A stretch of DNA of 8,193 nt from Candidatus Cloacimonadota bacterium (GTDB lineage Bacteria > Cloacimonadota > Cloacimonadia > JGIOTU-2 > B8-G9). Positions 1-5,721 of this stretch are shown here, one piece after another. The position numbers were made by a program, and so were the translations under genes. The number at the start of each line of letters is the position of its first letter. Positions within the stretch are counted from its first letter, which is position 1. Location: assembly GCA_003647765.1 (NCBI GenBank), contig QMNM01000048.1:1-8193 (forward strand). The letters run 5' to 3'. The notes beneath the pieces are model-generated. The model searched no databases. It saw only the letters and a list, made by a program, of their open reading frames with translations, and was not told the origin of the DNA.

Positions 1-10
1 AACACCGAGG

Positions 11-83
11 CTTCACCCTGTGAAATAATTACTTTATCTCTACATCTTTTGTCTAATCTATTTTTATATTTCACTGGGTAAAA
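11..83. repeat. Imperfect inverted repeat, far left intergenic
   Basis: CTTCACCCTGTGAAAT at 11-26 is matched in inverse by ATTTCACTGGGTAAAA at 68-83, with 13 of 16 positions complementary and a 41-nt AT-rich loop. It lies beyond the terminator-like hairpins that follow the phosphohexomutase gene. It could be a degenerate dispersed palindrome or the terminator region of a gene outside the window. Nothing in it looks coding. Confidence 0.35.
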
Positions 84-88
84 CAATA

Positions 89-125
89 AAAGAACGCTAA
101 AGCGTCCTGTGAATGAGCGTTCTTT
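89..125. terminator. Hairpin, probable bidirectional terminator
   Basis: AAAGAACGCT (89-98) and AGCGTTCTTT (116-125) form a perfect 10-bp stem around a 17-nt loop. Read on the minus strand, the stem is followed by the T-rich stretch TTATTGTTTT, so it best fits termination of leftward transcription from the phosphohexomutase gene. The loop side carries another AGCGT (101-105) that can pair with ACGCT (94-98), giving a competing 5-bp hairpin with a 2-nt loop. Confidence 0.5.
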
Positions 126-172
126 ATCCTGTTTCTTAATTCTTCCGATAAAATGGCGTTTTATATAGTAAA

Positions 173-195
173 ATACAGGATTATAAGTCCTGTAT
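173..195 (-). terminator. Hairpin just after the phosphohexomutase stop
   Basis: ATACAGGA (173-180) and TCCTGTAT (188-195) are perfect inverse complements around a 7-nt loop, 16 bp beyond the stop codon of the minus-strand gene. On that strand the 3' arm ends in TAT and runs into TTT, a short U-tract. It fits a weak intrinsic terminator backed up by the stronger hairpin at 89-125. Confidence 0.5.
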
Positions 196-211
196 GATTA
201 TATAATTTCTA

Positions 212-1561
212 TTAGATGTTTGTAATCTTATTTATTGCATCTTTACATATTTCGTTTGCTTTTTGTTTAGTTTTGGCTTCAACAATTACTCGTATAATTG
301 GCTCTGTCCCGGACTTTCTAATATGAATCCAATAATCTTTATCAATTACTTTCATGCCATCTGTAAAATCTAATTTTTTATTTTTAAATACATTTTTAGC
401 AGTTTCCATTACTTGATTTAATTTGTCTGGACCCACTTTAATTTTCTCTTTCTTCATATAATAATGTGGAATTTCCTGTGCTAATTGAGATATAGTATTA
501 TCCGTATCTGCTAAATATGCTAATATTAAAGCCATTCCAACAGGTGCATCTCTTGTGCAATGAACTTCTGGTAATATAATACCACCATTGCCTTCTCCGC
601 CAATTACACAATTATGTTGCAGTATTGCTTGAACAACATTTGCTTCCCCTACTGGTGTGCGAAATATTTTTACGCCATATTTTTTAGCAATCACTTCTGA
701 ACTCATTGATGAAGAGATATTAGTAGCAATACTGCCCAGTTTTTTGGACAGGACAAAATTTTCTACAAGGAGGAGTGAAAATTCTGTGCCTAATGCAATT
801 CCTTTGTCAGAGACAATTGAGAGCCGATCTACATCTGGGTCTGTAGCAAAACCTATATCTGCGTATGTTTGCTTAACCTTTTTTTCCAATTGAGAAAGAT
901 TTTCAGCAATCGGTTCTGGCTCTCTGGAAAAAATTCCTGTTGTTTCAGAATTCATCTCAATTACTTGACAGCCAAGTTGGTTCAGAAGTTTCGGCGAGAT
1001 AGTCCCACCAGCACCATTTGTAGAATCAATTACCACCTTAAATTTCCTATTCCTAATTTTTTGTATATCAATAAAAGGAATCTCCAAAATCTTTTTAATA
1101 TGTCGTTCTATTGCCATATTATCATCGGATAATTTTCCAATCTGCTGCCAATTCTTATAGATTATCTCATCATTTGTAATAGACAAAAACTCATTTGCTT
1201 CTTTTGGCAATAGGAATATACCTTTATGACTGATGAATTTCATAGCATTCCATTCTGGTGGATTATGACTAGCTGTAATTGCAATTCCTCCACTTGCATC
1301 TGATTGCTCAACTGCTAATAATACAGTAGGCGTAGAACAGATACCAAGATTAACTACATCACAACCTACACTCATTAGCCCGGCACTAATAGCATTAAAT
1401 AACATTTGTCCAGTTGTGCGAGAATCTCTGCCAATAATAATCTTACCGCAATTACTATATATTCCAAATTTCTCTGCATATTTAAGTGCAACTTGTGAAG
1501 TCAATGCCTCACCAACAATTCCTCTTATTCCTGATACACTAATCATCAATGGTTTTTTCAC
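212..1561 (-). CDS. glmM: Phosphoglucosamine mutase-type phosphohexomutase
   Basis: This is an alpha-D-phosphohexomutase of 449 residues, a normal full length. The N-terminal SVSGIRG motif (8-14) is typical. The phosphoserine loop TASHNP is at 96-101 with catalytic Ser98. The Mg-binding DPDVDR is at 241-246, the sugar-specificity loop GGEGNGG near 321-327, and the phosphate-binding RKSGTEP near 415-421. The GEGNGG loop and the later RDAPVGMAL and YYMKKEKI stretches resemble Bacteroidota-type GlmM, which converts glucosamine-6-phosphate to glucosamine-1-phosphate for UDP-GlcNAc and cell-wall synthesis in the cytoplasm. A phosphomannomutase/phosphoglucomutase activity cannot be excluded from sequence alone. 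The frame is open to a TTG at 1571-1573, but GTG at 1559-1561 has a good Shine-Dalgarno (GGGAG) 5 nt upstream and gives the family-like start MKKPLMISVSG. It follows the metallohydrolase gene on the same strand, with a gap of 85 bp from the GTG. Confidence 0.88.
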   Translation of the reverse strand: MKKPLMISVSGIRGIVGEALTSQVALKYAEKFGIYSNCGKIIIGRDSRTTGQMLFNAISAGLMSVGCDVVNLGICSTPTVLLAVEQSDASGGIAITASHNPPEWNAMKFISHKGIFLLPKEANEFLSITNDEIIYKNWQQIGKLSDDNMAIERHIKKILEIPFIDIQKIRNRKFKVVIDSTNGAGGTISPKLLNQLGCQVIEMNSETTGIFSREPEPIAENLSQLEKKVKQTYADIGFATDPDVDRLSIVSDKGIALGTEFSLLLVENFVLSKKLGSIATNISSSMSSEVIAKKYGVKIFRTPVGEANVVQAILQHNCVIGGEGNGGIILPEVHCTRDAPVGMALILAYLADTDNTISQLAQEIPHYYMKKEKIKVGPDKLNQVMETAKNVFKNKKLDFTDGMKVIDKDYWIHIRKSGTEPIIRVIVEAKTKQKANEICKDAINKITNI

Positions 1562-1566
1562 TATTA

Positions 1567-1571
1567 CTCCC
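1567..1571 (-). promoter_or_regulatory. Ribosome binding site deciding the glmM-like start
   Basis: Minus-strand GGGAG is separated by 5 nt (TAATA) from GTG at 1559-1561. The longer TTG alternative at 1571-1573 overlaps this site and has no Shine-Dalgarno of its own, so GTG is preferred. Confidence 0.6.
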
Positions 1572-1646
1572 AATAAGTAAGAGATTAGACACGAACCAAA
1601 CGTTGACTTTACGGACTCATCGCAAAATATTTAATTTATAAGAAAA

Positions 1647-2531
1647 TTAAGTAAATTCATATGGCTGGAATGTATAGTTCTTTGCATCTGGCGTCTGACG
1701 AATATATCCAGCACAATTTCTTGAATCATGGTCAAGACATACTATCCAATTCTCATCTATTGCTCGTTGATACAGTTCTCGTTTTTTTCTCATCACTTCC
1801 ACAGGATAGAGGTCAAAGCCAGTTGTATAAGCAACTTTAATATGATTTGCTGTTGGCATAATATCGCCTAAATATACTGCTATATTTGCTTGTGATTTGA
1901 TAAATACAATCTGATGATATTTTGTATGTCCACCTGTTATTTCAACGCTAATGCCAGGACAAATTTCTTGATTTCCTTCAATAAGTTTTACTAAACCAGC
2001 ATCCATTAAAGGCATATAATTTGTTATAAAGTATGTGCCTTTTGTTCGTTCATTTGGAGAGATTGCCTCTTGCCATTCGCCCTTTTGAATATAATGTATA
2101 GCATTTGGGAAAGTCGGCACGATATTCCTATCACCCTGAATATCTGACTGATTATCATATTTTGTAAATGCCCCTATATGGTCAAAGTGAAGATGTGTTG
2201 CTATTACAATATCTATATCATCAGAAGTGATTCCAAGTTCACTCAGAGATTGGTCAATAGATGGCTTATTTTCAATACGGAAAATTTTCTTTTGCTTCTC
2301 TGAATACTTGTTTCCTAATCCTGGATCAATAAGGATATTATGCTCATCTGTTCTTATTAATAGAGAATTACTGTCCAATTTTACTCTATTAAGTTCATCT
2401 GCATATACTAATTTTCTCCATATAATCTTTGGCACAATACCGAAACATCCGCCACCATCTAACCAAAATGAACCATTACGCAAAAAGAATAACTCAAAAT
2501 TACCTAATCTTATTTTTTTTACTGTATTCAT
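1647..2531 (-). CDS. Metallo-beta-lactamase-fold hydrolase
   Basis: This is a 294-residue cytoplasmic enzyme of the metallo-beta-lactamase superfamily. The metal-binding motif THLHFDH supplies His113, His115, Asp117 and His118. Further likely ligands are His202 in GGHTKYH, Asp223 in LGDIM and His268 in CLDHD, so the full dinuclear zinc site appears intact. The N-terminal part has the usual ILIDPGLG strand (66-73). The length and motif spacing resemble the AttM/AiiA-like lactonase and glyoxalase-II-like hydrolase groups, but the substrate cannot be named from sequence. There is no signal peptide. The ATG has an AGGGA Shine-Dalgarno 5 nt upstream (2537-2541 on the minus strand). The gene sits between the outer-membrane-type protein gene and glmM on the same strand. 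A link to cell-envelope metabolism is only suggested by position. Confidence 0.85.
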   Translation of the reverse strand: MNTVKKIRLGNFELFFLRNGSFWLDGGGCFGIVPKIIWRKLVYADELNRVKLDSNSLLIRTDEHNILIDPGLGNKYSEKQKKIFRIENKPSIDQSLSELGITSDDIDIVIATHLHFDHIGAFTKYDNQSDIQGDRNIVPTFPNAIHYIQKGEWQEAISPNERTKGTYFITNYMPLMDAGLVKLIEGNQEICPGISVEITGGHTKYHQIVFIKSQANIAVYLGDIMPTANHIKVAYTTGFDLYPVEVMRKKRELYQRAIDENWIVCLDHDSRNCAGYIRQTPDAKNYTFQPYEFT

Positions 2532-2565
2532 AATAATCCCTAAGCAAAATTATTCAATTTAATAG

Positions 2566-2655
2566 AACATGGATAACACGGATTACACGAATTTTTACTG
2601 ATTAATTTTTTAGGTTTTATTTATGTTTATCCGTATTATCTACGTAATCTATGTT
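2566..2655. repeat. Imperfect palindrome with periodic GGATWACAC units
   Basis: The left arm (2566-2593) reads as tandem 9-bp units GGATAACAC and GGATTACAC after AACAT. The right arm (2628-2655) is a diverged inverse copy that ends ATCTATGTT. The arms, about 28 bp, pair imperfectly around a 34-nt AT-rich loop. From memory, near-identical 'ACACGGATTACACGGATT' sequences occur as dispersed intergenic elements in many unrelated bacterial genomes. This copy lies in the 197-bp gap between the outer-membrane-type gene and the hydrolase gene. Confidence 0.6.
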
Positions 2656-2697
2656 TTATACCTTCACTTTCTTTCCTTTATGAAATGTGGAGAATAT

Positions 2698-2723
2698 TTT
2701 TCTCTGTGCCTCTGTGGTGAAAT
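2698..2723. repeat. Periodic CTCTGTG element at a gene 3' end
   Basis: The sequence contains TCTCTGTGCC followed by TCTGTGGTGAAA, about two 10-bp units, and ends just before the stop codon (2729-2731) of the minus-strand outer-membrane-type gene. Read in the other direction it is of the 'TTCACCACAGAGGCACAGAG' type, which from memory is a widespread dispersed intergenic sequence. A short inverted repeat, GAGAA (2690-2694) with TTCTC (2700-2704), overlaps its left end. Confidence 0.5.
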
Positions 2724-2728
2724 ATAAC

Positions 2729-3988
2729 TTAAAATTCTTCTACTTCATATTTGGGCTCAATTTTAGGAATTTCTCTTTCTGTTCTTGCCCGTCGTTTTTT
2801 CCAATAATCACCTGCAAAAACGCCTATACTGAATTTCACAAAACGGTCCCCATAACCATTATGTATTACAGTGCCTCTCATTCCATACTGAAAAGCAATA
2901 GATAATTTTCCCAATAATCTCGCCTTAATTGGTATATCAAATCCACAAGAAACTGCAATTTCATCAACACTATTATCCTCTAATTTAAATGGTAATTGCT
3001 TGTAATAAAATCCACATCTCAACGGTATATTTTTGATAAATTTATTTGATTGAGCTGGTAAATATGAACCACCAAAAGATACAAAATGAGAGTTCCTATC
3101 AAAAAACTTGCTATCAATATCTTTCCACATACTTATTCTATAATCACTTTCAATATTGATATTATCAGCAAGGCAAAAATTTATCCCTACACCTATTTGA
3201 ACTGGCAATTTTTCATTAGCCCATTGTTCTTCATAATTTGTAAATATAAAATTATGCTTGTAATTGTTATTTAATTCTGTTTTACTATCAAAAAAACCAC
3301 CAATTGTTAATCTGGAAATTTTAGCAGTAAAGCCACAAGAGAAGTTAATGCCATTAAATTTTGAGATAATATTCTCTCTATAGTCAATAAAACTGTAATC
3401 AGCAAAATCTATTTCTCTTTCTTGTACATTCTGTCCAAAATAATAATTGAAACCAAGGCCTATGCTAATCACATACTTATCTTCCAAATCCTGTTTATTG
3501 CCTGATAAATTATGTTTATGTGCATAAGCAAATCCTATATTAGAAACAGTGCCATCAAATAGATTGGTCTCCTTATAATTTTTGTATTCAGAATCGCCTT
3601 TGAAATACTTACAGTTTTTAAGATAATTATGAAATTTTGAACTAAATCTAAGTCCCAAGAAATTATTTTTACTTACAGGTATTATTAAAGATGCATAAGA
3701 AAAATGTGCTTCTTTGTCTCTATATTTATATTTTCCGTCATCATAATTATCGTAACCGAATTTCAATGAAGTGGAAAAAACTGATTTATTAGGTGTAGTC
3801 AGCAATGCAGAATTAGAAATGCAAAGATTATCACGATGTATATCAGCAATACCAGTTTCTCCCATTCCTTGTGAATATATATCCATTCCGAAATCTTGTT
3901 CCACCCAACCATATCTGGAAAAAATAGAGTTGCCAAAAAGAGCTGACTGGACAAGAAGAATACTTATTATAATAATTTTCTTTATCAT
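2729..3988 (-). CDS. Outer-membrane beta-barrel-type protein, function unknown
   Basis: This is a 419-residue exported protein. Residues 1-19 form a signal peptide: MIKK, then a hydrophobic run to ALFG. The mature start has GMGETGIADIHRDN followed by NSALL, which resembles the 'GMGGA.A..D....NPA' opening of PorV/FadL-like barrel proteins common in FCB bacteria. The rest is rich in alternating aromatic and hydrophobic strands (for example RFSSKF, IGLGFNYYFG, FSCGFTAKI, IGVGINFCL, VKFSIGVFAG), as expected for a beta barrel. It ends with a charged tail, KKRRARTEREIPKIEPKYEVEEF, after the last strand. No catalytic motif is seen, and a transport or anchoring role is inference only. The start has a strong AGGAG Shine-Dalgarno (3995-3999 on the minus strand) 6 nt before ATG. 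It follows the lipoprotein gene on the same strand after a 224-bp gap. Confidence 0.7.
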   Translation of the reverse strand: MIKKIIIISILLVQSALFGNSIFSRYGWVEQDFGMDIYSQGMGETGIADIHRDNLCISNSALLTTPNKSVFSTSLKFGYDNYDDGKYKYRDKEAHFSYASLIIPVSKNNFLGLRFSSKFHNYLKNCKYFKGDSEYKNYKETNLFDGTVSNIGFAYAHKHNLSGNKQDLEDKYVISIGLGFNYYFGQNVQEREIDFADYSFIDYRENIISKFNGINFSCGFTAKISRLTIGGFFDSKTELNNNYKHNFIFTNYEEQWANEKLPVQIGVGINFCLADNINIESDYRISMWKDIDSKFFDRNSHFVSFGGSYLPAQSNKFIKNIPLRCGFYYKQLPFKLEDNSVDEIAVSCGFDIPIKARLLGKLSIAFQYGMRGTVIHNGYGDRFVKFSIGVFAGDYWKKRRARTEREIPKIEPKYEVEEF

Positions 3989-4148
3989 ACAAATCTCCTG
4001 ATATAATTTTTAGATAATAATGAAATCGTTATGACATTTCCATTAAGTTTAAAGTATCAACAGAGTAATTTTAACTTTTTATCAGTGTTATTTAGTGTCT
4101 TTACCCAACGTCATTGGCATTTGTAGTTTTGACGAAGTAGACTATGCT

Positions 4149-4187
4149 GTCCTTTTTGTGTTCCTTCGTGTTCTTCATGGCTAAAAT
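4149..4187. repeat. Periodic TTCGTGTTC element between surface-protein genes
   Basis: The units TTTGTGTTCC, TTCGTGTTC and TTCATGGC follow each other with a 9-10 bp period and lead into TAAAATTTT. In reverse this is the 'AGCCATGAAGAACACGAAGG' type, which from memory is a dispersed intergenic sequence in many bacteria. It lies 25 bp downstream of the lipoprotein stop codon. The rest of the 224-bp gap (3989-4212) shows no gene, no convincing terminator and no clear promoter. Confidence 0.5.
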
Positions 4188-4212
4188 TTTATGGCAAAGC
4201 AGGTAATGAGTT

Positions 4213-5364
4213 CTATTTTAGCATCTTTGGAGTATAGGTTACTTCAAACCGAGAATTAGTTGTATCAAACACTACATAAGATAAGTCCTTATTACAAGAA
4301 GTTGACTTAATAAGAAAGCCATTATTATCAAATTTATTAGATGTCCACGCCTGAACTAATGGAGTAATATCCAATCTTAAAGTATCAGAATCATTAGAAA
4401 GAGTGGAACTAACAGTTTTTGCTAAAATCTCATAATCTTCGCCAATATTCGGTTGTGATGACCAATCATAAGAAGCTTTGAGATTATATGGAAATATATT
4501 GATTGATTCTGAAAATAGTTCACCTTCTTTTTTGGTCAATATCAGTTCTGCTTTATTGATTGTAATATACAATAATTCTTCTTCTGTCATTTCAAAAAGA
4601 GTATCTGATATTTCCAGTTTTATCAATGATTGAGTCGGAATTAAATTGGATATTTTAATATTATCCGAAAATGATAAACTATTTTTGTTGTCCATAATGA
4701 AACTGTCTTGACTTGGATTTTTTTCCATACTTTCCGATGTATCGTCAACAGCATACTGAAGTTGTAGAGTTGGCTTAATGTCTCCTTCACTTGATTGCAA
4801 TTGTAAAAATGTTGAATCTTCTCCACTGCTATATGTTAAAATAATACTAAACTCAATTTGATTATTTATCCAATATTCAACAGAGTCAGTCGGTATTTTT
4901 ATATACAATGAATCACCTATAATATTTATGCTATCAACTTGTAAAGAAGTAAAATCTGCTCCTTCTTCGTCCCATAATGTGTCAGTATATGCTTTTGTCC
5001 AGGTTGTTTCATTTTCATTCCAATTAGATGTTAACCGTCCTAATTCAATAGCGTCTTCATTAAAATTATTATTTCCTAATATAGCGAAAATAATTACACT
5101 TTTACTAACATTACTAACTGAATCTGGCAAATTATTAAATTTTACCAAAGTTCTGATTTCTCTATTATTCCATTTTCCAACCAATAGTATATCATTTTCC
5201 GAATAATTTCTTATAGTATCTTCAATAGTTTTATATTTTACAATATTATTATTTATAGTGAGTTTTTTTGGCTGATTTAAAATATTGAATCCTACCATAT
5301 TATCTTTTTTGGAACAACTTAATATAACAATTATTATTCCAATGATAATTAATATCTTTTTCAT
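4213..5364 (-). CDS. DNRLRE-type surface lipoprotein
   Basis: This is a 383-residue predicted lipoprotein. Residues 1-16 are a hydrophobic signal ending ILS before Cys17, followed by SKKDN, so acylation at Cys17 by the lipoprotein pathway is expected. The mature part seems to hold two tandem beta-sandwich repeats of DNRLRE type. The first (about 43-205) contains the hallmark NWNENETTW (114-122) and EYWINNQ (163-169). The second (about 227-380) contains YDWSSQPN (299-306), LRLDITPLVQAW (329-340), NNGFLIKS (347-354) and the terminal FEVTYTP strand (373-379). The family is found in secreted and surface proteins, often as a stabilising domain, and a specific ligand is not evident here. A Shine-Dalgarno AAGGAC lies 7 nt before ATG. 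It is the first gene beyond the origin region in the direction of dnaA transcription and precedes the outer-membrane-type gene. Confidence 0.72.
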   Translation of the reverse strand: MKKILIIIGIIIVILSCSKKDNMVGFNILNQPKKLTINNNIVKYKTIEDTIRNYSENDILLVGKWNNREIRTLVKFNNLPDSVSNVSKSVIIFAILGNNNFNEDAIELGRLTSNWNENETTWTKAYTDTLWDEEGADFTSLQVDSINIIGDSLYIKIPTDSVEYWINNQIEFSIILTYSSGEDSTFLQLQSSEGDIKPTLQLQYAVDDTSESMEKNPSQDSFIMDNKNSLSFSDNIKISNLIPTQSLIKLEISDTLFEMTEEELLYITINKAELILTKKEGELFSESINIFPYNLKASYDWSSQPNIGEDYEILAKTVSSTLSNDSDTLRLDITPLVQAWTSNKFDNNGFLIKSTSCNKDLSYVVFDTTNSRFEVTYTPKMLK

Positions 5365-5428
5365 TATTATTGTCCTTAATTTTGTTAAAAATTTTTAATT
5401 ATTTTTTTCTCTATATTATTCCTTAATG

Positions 5429-5490
5429 TACTACTACTAGTTTAAAGCTATATAATATAGTAGTAGTAGGGGGTGTGAAAATGTGAATAA
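5429..5490 (-). other. Origin unwinding element: DnaA box, C-run, DnaA-trios, AT-rich core
   Basis: Read on the minus strand, the order is: perfect box TTATTCACA (5490-5482); an overlapping weak box ATTTTCACA (5482-5474, two mismatches); a C-run; TACTACTACTA (5468-5458); then the AT-rich core (5457-5440). On the plus strand this is four exact TAG triplets (5458-5469) followed by GGGG (5470-5473). It matches the DnaA-trio rule described for Bacillus subtilis, in which DnaA loads from the box onto single-stranded trinucleotides. An inverted copy, TACTACTACTA, lies at 5429-5439. Confidence 0.8.
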
Positions 5491-5556
5491 CTTACGATTT
5501 TATGTCATAACTTATTTATTTTAGTAGCAATTACAACAGCAAGTAATGTGTGAATA

Positions 5557-5588
5557 AAATGTGAATAACTCTTGAGTTATTCACATTT
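5557..5588. repeat. Perfect palindrome made of two convergent DnaA boxes
   Basis: The arms AAATGTGAATAACTC (5557-5571) and GAGTTATTCACATTT (5574-5588) are exact inverse complements, 15 bp each, around a 2-bp centre. Each arm contains one perfect DnaA box. The structure could extrude as a cruciform in supercoiled DNA. In a leftward dnaA transcript it would form a hairpin followed by TTATTC, so a secondary role as a weak terminator is possible. Confidence 0.85.
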
Positions 5589-5637
5589 GGAAAAATTATA
5601 CAAAAGTTATTCACCATTTTTATGAGTTATTCACAAG

Positions 5638-5660
5638 TTATTCACACCCATTGTGAATAA
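5638..5660. repeat. Inverted DnaA-box pair
   Basis: TTATTCACA (5638-5646) and TGTGAATAA (5652-5660) are perfect inverse complements with a 5-bp centre, CCCAT. The left box is also the second of a direct pair with the box at 5627-5635, start-to-start 11 bp, about one helical turn. Confidence 0.85.
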
Positions 5661-5721
5661 AAATTGTGCTATTTTGTAGTTATCTTCTTATTTATTATAT
5701 AGTTAATATGTGTGAATAACT

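Larger units (their letters stand above)
5385..5721. other. oriC: Putative chromosomal replication origin (oriC)
   Basis: This 337-bp non-coding region follows the dnaA stop codon. It contains eight perfect TTATTCACA boxes. Four are in reverse orientation on the right or left flanks (5482-5490, 5549-5557, 5652-5660, 5711-5719) and one reverse box is at 5560-5568. Three are forward, at 5577-5585, 5627-5635 and 5638-5646. A forward TTATTCACC, one mismatch, is at 5607-5615. The left side holds a DnaA-trio array and very AT-rich DNA, including the palindrome TTAAAAATTTTTAA (5385-5398), suitable for duplex opening. Box density, the adjacent dnaA and the unwinding element together make this an origin by standard criteria. 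Activity has not been shown. Confidence 0.92.

Noticed and set aside
108-116. TGTGAATGA, a single-mismatch DnaA box
   Set aside because: It is isolated, in a hairpin loop far from the origin, and likely chance in AT-rich DNA.
657-1132. Plus-strand open frames opposite the phosphohexomutase gene
   Set aside because: They are antisense shadows of a gene with all family motifs, and their translations show no recognisable domain.
1607-1623. Hammerhead-like GATGAGTCCGT on the minus strand upstream of the phosphohexomutase gene
   Set aside because: It lacks the CTGATGA core, a closed stem II and the GAAA segment, so it does not meet the ribozyme consensus.
3870-3878. TGTGAATAT, a single-mismatch DnaA box inside the outer-membrane-type gene
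   Set aside because: It is isolated within coding sequence with no cluster around it.
4928-5206. Plus-strand open frame opposite the lipoprotein gene
   Set aside because: It is antisense to a well-supported lipoprotein with signal and lipobox, and has no Shine-Dalgarno or family motif.
5482-5719. CRISPR array suggested by many identical short repeats
   Set aside because: The repeats are 9 bp, in both orientations, unevenly spaced and match DnaA boxes next to dnaA.
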